Shown in pieces: positions 7,495 to 16,233 of a stretch of 64,000 nt of DNA. Under the pieces are notes generated by a model, which was not told the DNA's origin, did no database searches, and was given only the letters and a program-made list of their open reading frames with translations. The position numbers and the translations under genes are program-made. The stretch lies in the NCBI GenBank assembly GCA_035487355.1, contig DATHMF010000006.1, forward strand, positions 1 through 64,000, given 5' to 3'. Source of the DNA: Terriglobales bacterium. GTDB lineage: Bacteria; Acidobacteriota; Terriglobia; Terriglobales; Acidobacteriaceae. Within the stretch, counting starts at the first letter, position 1. Every line of letters begins with the position of its first letter.

Positions 7495-10400
7495 TCAAAA
7501 TCTGTAGATCAGGGCCAATTGCATGACGCGCGCAGCATTGGCCTTGGTAATGCTGCCGCCGGCAGCGGTATCAATTGAAGTGTTGGGAAGCTGGAAGTTC
7601 GTATGGTTCGTGAGGTTGAACGCTTCCCAGCGGAACTGCAATCTGCCGTACTCACTGATGCTGAAATTCCTGGATACCGATAGATTGATGGCAAGAGAGC
7701 CGGGGCCATCGAGAATGTTCCGCCCAGAGTTGCCGTAACGAAAAGCAGTGAGCGGAACGATCTGAAAGGCGGCAAGATTGAACCACGCCAGGTGAGATGG
7801 GTTGGACAGGGTGCCGCTGGCGATACGGTCGGGGCGAGTGGGTTGGCCCTTGTCTACTGAGAAGCCTTGCGTTTGCACAGGCGTGAAGGGTTGGCCGCTG
7901 TACGCTGTCCCAGTGCCGGCAAGTTGCCAGCCGCGCACGAAAATATTTCTGGTAAAGGGAAGCTGGTAGATGACGCTGGTGCTGAAGACATGGCGGATGT
8001 CGAAGTCCGAGCGTCCTCGTTCGCTTCTCAGATTCAGCGAGTCCTGGGCAAAGCCTTTGAAGCCGCCATCCCCCGCGTAGTTCAGGCCTGAGTTTTCATC
8101 GATGGATTTACCGTAGGTGTAGTTGGCGCGGAAAGACAGGCCATTGTGAGACTGTTTGCGCAAAGTCACAGTGCCCGCGTTGTAATTGGAAGTGGCCCCG
8201 AAAGAGTAAAACTCGATATCACCATAGAAATTTGAAAACGGACGGGGACAAGCAGGACAGGTGCCGTCGGCCAACGCCAACTGTGGATTTTGGTTCCGCA
8301 ACTGCTGATTGATGTCGTATTTTCGCCCTAAATGCGTCCCTTTCGATCCGGTGTAACCTGCCTCGATGGCCACGCCTTTACCCAATTCGCGTTCGATGGT
8401 GAAGTTCCAGCTTTGCAGGTAAGGCTCGGGCGCGTTCACGGCAAACCCGGTTGGGGTAAGTATGCCCTGATCCTTGGCCAGCGCGGACGGAAACGGATTG
8501 GAAAGGGTTATCTGACCGGGATTGCTGGTTGATCCTGTAAAGGTTTGGCTAACGGAAAACGGAAAGCCGCCGGAGATATCGGTGCGGATAGCGCTCAATC
8601 TCGACCCGGTATAGAAGATGCCATAACCGCCCCGTACTACAGTTTGGTTGTTATTGAACGGCCGCCAGGCAAAGCCTATGCGTGGCGCCACGGCCTTATA
8701 GTCGGTGTGAACTGTGGACTTCGGCAGTCCAAAGTCGCTCGCCACTCCCACCTGGCCGGTAAGTCCCACGCCGGCAAGGATGGAAGCCAGGTTGGGCACG
8801 GTCGCAGCGCTGCCCAGGATCACCTTTCCCGTAGCGGGAACATAGTTTGAAAATTGCCCGTCTTTTTCATAAGGCGCAACTGGGACTTCATACCGCACAC
8901 CCAGGTTGAGAGTCAGGCTGGGAAGGACTTTGTAGTCGTCCTGAACGTAGATCGCATAGTTGTTGCTGAAAATATGGTTGGTTACCGTGCCGGTTTTCAG
9001 AGTGGTGGTATCGGGAAGGCCGAGAAGAAAATCCGCAAACGGGACGCCGCTAAATGTCTTCTTGAACGAGAAGACACCGTTGAATCCGTCGTTAGTCGGC
9101 TGGAAGTAACCCACGCGCAAGATCTCGCCGCCGATTTTGATAGTGTGCTTTCCCTTGTTCCAGGTCACCACATCACTTAAGTCGTAACTATTGACGGTAA
9201 ACCGGATCGGATTGAAATGGCTGTCGCCCACGGTGGCGAAACCCGTGATGCTGAAACTGGGGAAGCCTTCCAGGGCCGGGTTATTGGTGGTTCCGGGGAT
9301 CCCAAGCTGCGCCGCAAAGTTGGTTCCGGCATCAGCGCTGACCTGATGGCTGGTACTGCGCGTGAGTCCTACATGGAACTCATTGATCAGAGTTGGGGTA
9401 AAAATTCGCGTCTCGGAAATGCCGTAGATTGCGTCGCCGCGGCGCGTGGTACTGCCGAAAGTCCCCAGCGGAGAGCCAGAAGTAGGATTAATAGAGTCTG
9501 AAGAGCGATGGATTACATGCACAGAAAGATTGTCTTTCTCGCCCAGTCTCTGGTCTACCTTAAGCACAAAGTTGTCGTAATTATCGACGTTGTTGTTATT
9601 CGCGATGTAATTGCTGCCTCCGTTGAGAAGAGGGTCAAGGTTGGGAAGAGGATAGAGGTTCAGCAACGCCTGCGATACCGGACTGATGCATGTGGCCGGA
9701 ATCTGGCTGCCGGTAAAGGTCTTGCAGGACCCGCTTTTGAACGGAGACTTCAGCGTCCCCTTGGATTGCGAAAAATTTCCCTGGCGCTCGAGCAGAGTGG
9801 GCACAACGGTGATGGAAGGAGAGCCTTGTACCTGCCGCTGGCTTTCCCAGCTCACCATGAAAAACGTGCGGTCATGACCGTTGTACAGCTTGGGAATCAC
9901 CACCGGACCGGTGAGTGTGCCTCCGAACTGGTTGCGACGGAGTTTGTTCTTGGTCGTCAAGTCGAAGAAATTGCGTGCATCGAACATATCGTTGCGCACA
10001 AACTCAAAGAGCGAAGCGTGAAGCCGGTTGCCCCCCGACTTGAGCAGCATGTTGACCACGCCCCCGGCCAGGCGTCCGTATTCCGCCGAGTATCCGGAGG
10101 TCTGAAACTTGAATTCCTGCAGGGCATCGAGCGGCGGGCTGACCTGCACGCCGGCATCGCGGGCACTCTGGTCGTTGAACCCGTCAATGATGACGTTGCT
10201 GGCGTCGGCGCGGGCGCCATTCGTAACATAGGCCGAGCCCTTGGCTCCTTGTTCGCCGGGCTGAACTCCCGGAACGGTGAAGGCCAAATCGTTGAAATCC
10301 CTTCCATTCAACGGGATCTCCGCGATCTCCTGCGGCGCAACAACATCGCCCTTAGAAGAGGTCTCGGTGTTGATGAGAGGCACTTGGGCATTGACTTCAA

Positions 10401-10761
10401 TAGTCTGCGAGACTGCCCCTAGTTCCAGAGGAGCATCAAGGCGCGCCGTTTGGTCGGCTTTCAATTCCAGGTTAGCCTCACGTAGTTGCTTGAAGCCGGC
10501 CTTGTCAATGGTTACTTCATAGACCCCGGGTAACAGGTTGGAAACGGTGTATTCTCCGCCACTCCCGCTTCGCGCGGTGCGAACCTGGTTGGTGTTCACG
10601 TTGCGTATCTTGATTTCAGCGTCAAGAATTGACGCGTGCGAGGTGTCTGTAACTCGACCCACCAGGGTCGCTGTGGGCTCCTGCGCCATCCCTATGCCAG
10701 CCAGCATGAAGGTGAGAAGCGCTACGAACAGCAAGGCAACTGTCTTAGTATTAGTCCTCAT
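7495..10761 (-). CDS. TonB-dependent receptor-like outer membrane protein with carboxypeptidase-regulatory-like domain (Oar type)
   Basis: Protein of 1088 residues. A signal peptide (about 1-26, ending GIGMA) precedes a carboxypeptidase-regulatory-like beta sandwich (about 29-110: ATLVGRVTD ... PGVYEVTIDKAGF). A plug domain follows (EIAEIPLNGRDFNDLAF) and then a long barrel that ends in Arg-Phe, the usual C-terminal signal for outer membrane assembly. GGAGGAGG lies directly before the ATG. It shares the layout of 24747-28034 and 37494-40826. Members of this group are abundant in Acidobacteriota and probably import large oligomers, but substrates are mostly unknown. Its place among sugar-modifying enzymes suggests a glycoside or related compound. 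Confidence 0.9.
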   Translation of the reverse strand: MRTNTKTVALLFVALLTFMLAGIGMAQEPTATLVGRVTDTSHASILDAEIKIRNVNTNQVRTARSGSGGEYTVSNLLPGVYEVTIDKAGFKQLREANLELKADQTARLDAPLELGAVSQTIEVNAQVPLINTETSSKGDVVAPQEIAEIPLNGRDFNDLAFTVPGVQPGEQGAKGSAYVTNGARADASNVIIDGFNDQSARDAGVQVSPPLDALQEFKFQTSGYSAEYGRLAGGVVNMLLKSGGNRLHASLFEFVRNDMFDARNFFDLTTKNKLRRNQFGGTLTGPVVIPKLYNGHDRTFFMVSWESQRQVQGSPSITVVPTLLERQGNFSQSKGTLKSPFKSGSCKTFTGSQIPATCISPVSQALLNLYPLPNLDPLLNGGSNYIANNNNVDNYDNFVLKVDQRLGEKDNLSVHVIHRSSDSINPTSGSPLGTFGSTTRRGDAIYGISETRIFTPTLINEFHVGLTRSTSHQVSADAGTNFAAQLGIPGTTNNPALEGFPSFSITGFATVGDSHFNPIRFTVNSYDLSDVVTWNKGKHTIKIGGEILRVGYFQPTNDGFNGVFSFKKTFSGVPFADFLLGLPDTTTLKTGTVTNHIFSNNYAIYVQDDYKVLPSLTLNLGVRYEVPVAPYEKDGQFSNYVPATGKVILGSAATVPNLASILAGVGLTGQVGVASDFGLPKSTVHTDYKAVAPRIGFAWRPFNNNQTVVRGGYGIFYTGSRLSAIRTDISGGFPFSVSQTFTGSTSNPGQITLSNPFPSALAKDQGILTPTGFAVNAPEPYLQSWNFTIERELGKGVAIEAGYTGSKGTHLGRKYDINQQLRNQNPQLALADGTCPACPRPFSNFYGDIEFYSFGATSNYNAGTVTLRKQSHNGLSFRANYTYGKSIDENSGLNYAGDGGFKGFAQDSLNLRSERGRSDFDIRHVFSTSVIYQLPFTRNIFVRGWQLAGTGTAYSGQPFTPVQTQGFSVDKGQPTRPDRIASGTLSNPSHLAWFNLAAFQIVPLTAFRYGNSGRNILDGPGSLAINLSVSRNFSISEYGRLQFRWEAFNLTNHTNFQLPNTSIDTAAGGSITKANAARVMQLALIYRF

Positions 10762-10910
10762 TTTTCCTCCTCCAGCACCCTGTACTGCCGGTTTTCCTAA
10801 CCGGTCTATATTTTTCGGGGGTTTTCAGCGGAGAGGGTGCTGTTAACCACGACCTCCGCCTTCCCTTCTTGCGCGTACTCGATTCTGTTGCTTATTTATC
10901 CTTTCCGTCC

Positions 10911-11774
10911 TCAATTCTCTTTGGGTGGCTCCATCAGCTCAACCCGATTTCCATCCAAGTCATATAGTTCAGCTACATGCTTACCATTTCCTAGAACGTG
11001 GTTCTCAATCTCACGAAAACTCTTGGCCGCGGGCTCGGCCGAAAGCATCGCGGTGACCTTGGGCACGTCGGGTACAGAAAGGCAGATGTGATCTTTAACG
11101 TGATAACGATCAATCGTGGCTAGTTTCCGTTCGAAGCCGAGCTCAAAGCGGTCGGGCCCTGCGCCTATCTTCATCTTCGTATTGTCTCCCGTTCCTTCAA
11201 ACCCAAAAGCGTCGCCGTAAAACTTGGCGGCCACGTCGCGGTCGCCGATCAGGAGCCCAACGTGATCAATGTGAGTTGAAATGCGCGACTCCGGCATGAA
11301 TTTGCCTTTGCCCTTCGCCGTCAAACTATGGGGTTCATACTGGACGATCTGGATCGTGAAGCCGAACGGGTCAGTAACATCGAAGCTCAAATCACCGGCT
11401 TGGTCCTTGGTTACCGCCTCGGGGACCTTGACGCCAATGGAAGCCAGGTAGGTACGCATGCCGCTCGCATCGTCGGTCTCGAAGCCAACATCATGAAGAA
11501 AACCGTGGTTCTTGGGATCTTCAGCAATGAGTTCGACGAACTGATGATCGTTGATTTTGACGAATACCACGTGCTCAGCCCCATCTGGGTTCTTCAAGGA
11601 AAAGGCCTCTTTGAAGCCGAGAAAATCTTCGTAGTAGGCGCGGGCTTTGCTCAGATCGCTGACATAGTAGGCAATATGTGCAACGCCGAGAACACGTGGA
11701 TGCTTTGCTTCCTCCGCGGCTCGAACCGTCATAACCAAGCACGGTAAAAGAAGAAAAACTGCAATTCGGTTCAT
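10911..11774 (-). CDS. Exported VOC-fold protein, paralogue of 4717-5652
   Basis: I start this at the ATG at 11774, which matches the paralogue's N-terminus (MNRIAVFLLLPCLVMTVRA), and not at 11858. The protein then has about 287 residues: signal peptide and four VOC modules (GVAHIAYYV, FLHDVGF, IDHVGLLI, KDHICLSV). The strand that ends module 2 reads IQIVQYEP where the paralogue has VEIVQYEP, so one expected Glu ligand of the first site is Gln. The second site looks complete. It is the first gene of the minus-strand cluster, 149 bp before the receptor, and diverges from the regulator at 11955. The altered ligand suggests that the first domain is structural or uses a different metal set. Confidence 0.85.
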   Translation of the reverse strand: MNRIAVFLLLPCLVMTVRAAEEAKHPRVLGVAHIAYYVSDLSKARAYYEDFLGFKEAFSLKNPDGAEHVVFVKINDHQFVELIAEDPKNHGFLHDVGFETDDASGMRTYLASIGVKVPEAVTKDQAGDLSFDVTDPFGFTIQIVQYEPHSLTAKGKGKFMPESRISTHIDHVGLLIGDRDVAAKFYGDAFGFEGTGDNTKMKIGAGPDRFELGFERKLATIDRYHVKDHICLSVPDVPKVTAMLSAEPAAKSFREIENHVLGNGKHVAELYDLDGNRVELMEPPKEN

Positions 11775-11954
11775 TAAAGTTGAAAGTCCCTTCGTGTGTT
11801 GCGCGACATTTAATGCTGAAGGAAAAAGCCCAGCAAGTGAATTCACGGTTAAAGTCATTTGTTGTACCCGCGCCTCACAACTTCATATTTTGCAGTCACT
11901 TAGATTAGAAAACTCTTTACGTAAAGACCTGCTGAGTAATCCCCCGGTTTTTTC

Positions 11955-13289
11955 GTGGGATGGAATACCGCCACTTGGGATACAATGCCGCCTGCGCCAG
12001 TGCCTCGGAAAAATCCCATCAGCGCTGTTGATAGCCGGAAACTGCTAGTTGAGCGGGTCGCCTCCAGCAGCTATCTCAGCAAATCAGCCCGGCTGCGCGA
12101 CATGTTTCTCTATCTGTGTGAGCGTGTGCTTGAACAATCCGCGGATGAGATTCACGAGCATGAAGTAGGACACAAAGTCTTCGGACGCCCTCCAGACTAT
12201 GACACCACTGCCGACAACATAGTCCGGGTTCATGCCACCATGCTGCGTAAGCGCATTGAGCTGTATTTTGCGACTGAAGGCAGCCGTGAGCCTGTCATTA
12301 TTGATATCCCCAAGGGGAACTATGCTCCCGTCTTCCACAAGCGCCCTGTCACTCCACAGCCGCAGCCGGTACCTATGCCCGCTGTTCCGGTTGAACGCCG
12401 GTTCAATTGGAAGATGTGGCTGCCTATAGCTATAGCGACGGTCTTTGCTTGCACAACCGGTTTTCTGTTCTTTCGAATTCACGCCCTGACGCAAGGTAAT
12501 AACGCGATACCGGCAAACCAGGTGGCTGTCCGGCAATTCTGGTCTCAAATTTTTCGCCCCGATAAACCGGCGGACATCGTTCTCGATGATGCAGCGCTCG
12601 GTTTTTTTCAGGAGTTCACACCGCATCAGGTTACGCTTTCAGAGTATTTTGATCGCAGTTATCTGCAGTCCGTTGACCAGAGTGCCGCTACCGCTAAGCT
12701 GGACCGCAATTTCACAGGACCATTGATTTTGAAGCGGCAGTCAAGTTACGCGGATACTGCGCTCCTCTGGAAGCTTGCCCAGACCGCTGCCGCATTGCGA
12801 AGCGACGCCAAGCTCCACTTTGCCCGCGACTACTCGTTCCGTGAAGTGAAAGCTGACAATGTTATTCTTCTCGGCAATAGCCGGTCCAACCCATGGATCG
12901 AGCCCTTCGAGAGTCATCTGGCGTTGCGCTGGAAGTTCGACAATTCGCTTAGCGCTTATTACCCCGTAGATACCGCTGTGGCTGACCAGGAAAAATTCCA
13001 TATCATCACACAAACCAGTGAGCCGCATGAAGGCTACGCTACAGTTTCGCTTCTTCCGAATTTGGGCGGTACCGGCAAGGTGCTGATTATCTCTGGAACC
13101 GGGGGCGCCGCCGTGGGTGCTGCCCTGGATTTTCTTTCCGACGAACCGTCTGTATCACAACTCCGTTCTCGTCTGCCTCAAAGCAGGGCTGCTGATTTTC
13201 CATATTTTGAAGCTCTGCTGAGAGTAAAGAGCCGGAGCAGTTCACCGAGGGACACAACCATCGTCGTCTGCCGTCCGCCGCAACTATAA
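11955..13289 (+). CDS. Membrane-anchored winged-helix-type regulator, one-component (ToxR/CadC-like plan)
   Basis: Protein of 444 residues. The N-terminal region (about 25-130: SARLRDMFLYLCERVLE, HKVFGRPPDY, DNIVRVHATMLRKRIELYF, DIPKGNYAPVF) is a domain common in acidobacterial regulators and resembles a winged helix in 'transcriptional regulator' proteins. A Pro-rich linker and one transmembrane helix (about 153-175) follow. The C-terminal part of about 265 residues should be periplasmic. The plan fits direct signalling from periplasm to promoter. It is divergent from the receptor/VOC/TIM-barrel cluster, with 180 bp between, and is a likely regulator of it. A second in-frame ATG at 11985 is possible; neither start has a good ribosome site. 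Confidence 0.7.
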   Translation: MGWNTATWDTMPPAPVPRKNPISAVDSRKLLVERVASSSYLSKSARLRDMFLYLCERVLEQSADEIHEHEVGHKVFGRPPDYDTTADNIVRVHATMLRKRIELYFATEGSREPVIIDIPKGNYAPVFHKRPVTPQPQPVPMPAVPVERRFNWKMWLPIAIATVFACTTGFLFFRIHALTQGNNAIPANQVAVRQFWSQIFRPDKPADIVLDDAALGFFQEFTPHQVTLSEYFDRSYLQSVDQSAATAKLDRNFTGPLILKRQSSYADTALLWKLAQTAAALRSDAKLHFARDYSFREVKADNVILLGNSRSNPWIEPFESHLALRWKFDNSLSAYYPVDTAVADQEKFHIITQTSEPHEGYATVSLLPNLGGTGKVLIISGTGGAAVGAALDFLSDEPSVSQLRSRLPQSRAADFPYFEALLRVKSRSSSPRDTTIVVCRPPQL

Positions 13290-13339
13290 AAACAAAGAAC
13301 TGGGAGTATCTGGTGCTGGGAGAAAATAAATTAAGAAAG

Positions 13340-13369
13340 CCCTTAACAGATAAGTCGTTATCTGAAGGG
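13340..13369 (+). promoter_or_regulatory. Imperfect hairpin upstream of thioredoxin 2
   Basis: CCCTT-AA-CAGATAA, loop GTCG, then TTATCTG-AAGGG: a 7-bp perfect stem extended by 5 bp after a two-base bulge. It lies between the regulator stop and the thioredoxin start. No T-run follows, so it is not a classical terminator; it may be an operator or an RNA structure. Confidence 0.35.
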
Positions 13370-13484
13370 GGCCGTGATCAGTTCATCGTGTGATGAAGTG
13401 AATCACTCGGGCGATCAATTCTTTGGTTTCGCACTGAAATACAATCGGGTTGACTATCGAAAGGTCTGCAGGAGGTATGGGAAA

Positions 13485-13931
13485 ATGCCTTTAGTCCGAA
13501 TTTGTAAGGATTGCGGGCAAAAAAACCGAATTCCGGCGAGGCATCTGGCTGATACCGGACGCTGCGGCGCTTGCAAGGCCCCCTTACCGCCGGCAGACGA
13601 ACCTCTGGAAGTTGATCCTGAACTATTCAACGAAATAGTCCAAAATGCTCGCGTCCCGGTGTTGGTGGATTTCTGGGCTGCTTGGTGCGGTCCTTGCCTG
13701 AGAGCTGCACCCGAGGTTGCCCGCACCGCCGCAGATATGGCTGGTCATGCCGTGGTCGTAAAAGTTGATACAGAACGTTATCCCGAACTCGCCGCCCGCT
13801 TCAATGTTCGTGGCATTCCGAATTTTGTGGTTTTGTACGGCGGCCGTTTGATGGTGCAGCAAGCTGGCCTGGTTGACCACACCCAGATGGAGGGCTGGTT
13901 GCGATCTGCCAGCCCTGCCTCGGCGATTTAG
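13485..13931 (+). CDS. trxC: Thioredoxin 2-type protein with N-terminal zinc-ribbon motif
   Basis: I chose the ATG at 13485, which has AGGAGG nine bases upstream and starts the protein at MPLVRICKDCG; the longer frame to 13374 adds unrelated residues. The 148-residue protein has CKDC and, about 22 residues later, CGAC, the four Cys expected to bind zinc in thioredoxin 2. The thioredoxin fold follows with active site FWAAWCGPC and the cis-Pro loop GIPNFVV. It should reduce disulfides in the cytoplasm and is linked to oxidative stress in the family. The gene stands alone between the regulator and the phosphodiesterase-like gene. Confidence 0.9.
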   Translation: MPLVRICKDCGQKNRIPARHLADTGRCGACKAPLPPADEPLEVDPELFNEIVQNARVPVLVDFWAAWCGPCLRAAPEVARTAADMAGHAVVVKVDTERYPELAARFNVRGIPNFVVLYGGRLMVQQAGLVDHTQMEGWLRSASPASAI

Positions 13932-14193
13932 CTGCCCATGCACAGAGAACATTGCACCAGTTTCCTGATTTGGGATATTAATGCGCCGTAGCCAATTACA
14001 ATCGGTTGATCCCGCAACGGTGTGCGTATACATTCCATCGCGATTCGAAGCTGATACCAGCAGATGATTACTGCAGAATTACAGAAATATTAAAGATTCA
14101 TGAAAACTGACTGGCACATGTATCAGGAAATCTGCAAGCAATTACAATTGGCGTGGCATTTATTTTGCCGATAACCCCATCCTAAGGTGGAAT

Positions 14194-16233
14194 GTGAAAA
14201 TAAGAACCGCAATCGCTGGAATCACTGTCGCAATAGAGTTATTGATCTGCGCGTTGTTTGCCGGGGCCCAGATCCAGGACGCCTCTCCATCATCCCCAGT
14301 CGAACCAGCAGCCCCGCATAATTTCGTGCTCTTTATCGCCGACGGATTGCGCCACGATGCAGTCAATCCAGACGCAGCGCCTGCGATGTTCAGCTTGCGT
14401 CAGCATGGAGTTGATTTTGTTAATAGTCATGCTTTGTATCCTACTTTTACAACTCCAAACGCTTCGGCGTTCGCCACAGGACACGGATTGGGTGACACTG
14501 GTGACTTTGGCAATGCTTTGTACGTCGGACACGCTATCGGCAAGGATGTCTCATCGGGAACTCTTACTCCTTTCATTGAGAACAACCTGTTTTTGGCCAA
14601 GCTGAATGACTACTACGGCGGCAACTATCTCGGAGAGCCGACTCTAGTGGATTTGGCCCGCGCAAACGGCTACGCAGTTGCGGTGGTTGGCAAACATGGC
14701 CCCACGGCAATCCAGGACATCTCTGAGATTCGGGCGATCATCAACGATTTCCAGCCAACATCGGCAACGATTATTGACGACACCACCAGTCCGCAAGGAA
14801 TACCGCTTCCGCCTGACATTAAAATCGAAATGAACGCTTCCGGATTAAGTGGGACTGCCCCTGACCGCAGCAATGGCCAGCAGGAGCCCAGTTCCCGCGG
14901 CAACAATGGACGCCCTGGCACCCTCGTCGCGAATTTTAATCAGCAACAGTATTTCGCGAACGTCGCCACACAAGCGGTCTTACCTGCTTTCAAGAAAGAG
15001 CTGAAGCCGTTCTTCCTTATTTTCTGGTCACGTGATCCTGATGGCACGCAGCACAATCAAGGAGACAGCCTCGATCAACTGTATCCGGGAATTAACGGCC
15101 CAACGTCACGAACCGCGATTCGTAACGCCGACAACGATCTCTGGCAGATTGTTGATTATCTGAAAGCCAATAATCTTGACCGCAACACAGATATCATTGT
15201 GGTTGCCGACCACGGTTTTTCGACAATCAGCAAGAGAGAAATATCCCGCACGGGCGCACCAACCAAGAGCTATGCTGCCAGCAAAACCTACCTTGATGTA
15301 AAAGAAGGATACTTGCCATCTGGCTTCCTGGCCATTGATCTCGCACACGCCTTGAAGAAGCCACTGTATGACCCGGATGCCACGCCCTTCGTCTCTGAAA
15401 CCGGCAATTACTACCAAAAGATCAGCATCTGCGATTGTGATGACTCTAAATTCCTGCAGCACCCTTCATCTGGGAACGGCGTCATCGGAGGAAGCGGCAG
15501 GATGCCGGGCCCCAACGAGATCACCGATGCAGAGATCGTGGTCGCCGCCAATGGCGGCACCGATCTCATTTACCTGCCGCAGGAACGCGGCGAAAAAGCT
15601 GAAGCCAACAAACAACTCGCCCAGAGCATCAGCCAGTTCCTTGTGCAGCAGGATTATGTAGATGGCATCTTTGTACGCGATGACTTAGGCGACCTTCCCG
15701 GGACACTGCCTCTCAGTGCGATCGGCCTCATGGGGGCCACCAAGCTGCCTAAGCCTGCTCTTGTTGTGAGCTTCAAGAATTTCTCACTGAGTCTCGACTC
15801 TCTCCTCACCCGCGTGGAGATCTCCGATTCTTCGCTTCAGGAAGGACAAGGCATGCACGGCAGCTTCAGCCGGGCGGATACTTTTAACAACATGATAGCG
15901 TTTGGTCCCGACTTCAAGTCCGAGTACGTAGACCGGGCGCCGGCCAGTAATGCAGATATTGCTGTAACCATCGCTGCAGTCATGAAATGGAAGTTCCCAG
16001 AAGGCAACGGAACCCTTCGCGGACGCGTTCTCAGCGAAGCCATCAAAGGTGGCCCAGACACGCTTACATTTACCCAGCCGCCTCCAAGAAAGTCCTCTCA
16101 GCCCGGTGCAAATGGATTGGGGACCGTACTGCATTATCAGGTGCTTGGAGAATACACTTACTACGATCAAGCCTGTCTGGTGAACACAGCGCCTGCGAAC
16201 CCGCTTGAAGACAAGCAGCTCGACTGCCAATGA
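14194..16233 (+). CDS. Exported alkaline-phosphatase-superfamily enzyme (phosphodiesterase/nucleotide pyrophosphatase-like)
   Basis: Start is GTG, preceded by AAGGTGG. The 679-residue protein has a signal peptide (about 1-26). The metal site is seen in FVLFIADGLRHD (D50), YPTFTTPNASAFATGHG (nucleophile probably T86, by analogy with TxTFPN in nucleotide pyrophosphatases), FWSRDPDGTQHNQGD and IVVADHGFS. All elements of a two-zinc alkaline phosphatase-type centre are therefore present. The substrate could be a phosphodiester, phosphonate or sulfate; the Thr and not a Cys/Ser-x-Pro-x-Arg signature argues against a formylglycine sulfatase. Its stop overlaps the next gene by four bases. Confidence 0.85.
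   Translation: MKIRTAIAGITVAIELLICALFAGAQIQDASPSSPVEPAAPHNFVLFIADGLRHDAVNPDAAPAMFSLRQHGVDFVNSHALYPTFTTPNASAFATGHGLGDTGDFGNALYVGHAIGKDVSSGTLTPFIENNLFLAKLNDYYGGNYLGEPTLVDLARANGYAVAVVGKHGPTAIQDISEIRAIINDFQPTSATIIDDTTSPQGIPLPPDIKIEMNASGLSGTAPDRSNGQQEPSSRGNNGRPGTLVANFNQQQYFANVATQAVLPAFKKELKPFFLIFWSRDPDGTQHNQGDSLDQLYPGINGPTSRTAIRNADNDLWQIVDYLKANNLDRNTDIIVVADHGFSTISKREISRTGAPTKSYAASKTYLDVKEGYLPSGFLAIDLAHALKKPLYDPDATPFVSETGNYYQKISICDCDDSKFLQHPSSGNGVIGGSGRMPGPNEITDAEIVVAANGGTDLIYLPQERGEKAEANKQLAQSISQFLVQQDYVDGIFVRDDLGDLPGTLPLSAIGLMGATKLPKPALVVSFKNFSLSLDSLLTRVEISDSSLQEGQGMHGSFSRADTFNNMIAFGPDFKSEYVDRAPASNADIAVTIAAVMKWKFPEGNGTLRGRVLSEAIKGGPDTLTFTQPPPRKSSQPGANGLGTVLHYQVLGEYTYYDQACLVNTAPANPLEDKQLDCQ

Noticed and set aside
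9508-10422. 304-codon plus-strand frame inside the first TonB-type receptor
   Set aside because: Antisense to a well-defined gene with plug and regulatory domains; the frame is explained by the codon use of the real gene.
14194-16233. Sulfatase assignment for the exported metal hydrolase
   Set aside because: The nucleophile region has Thr followed by Pro-Asn and lacks the Cys/Ser-x-Pro-x-Arg formylglycine signature.
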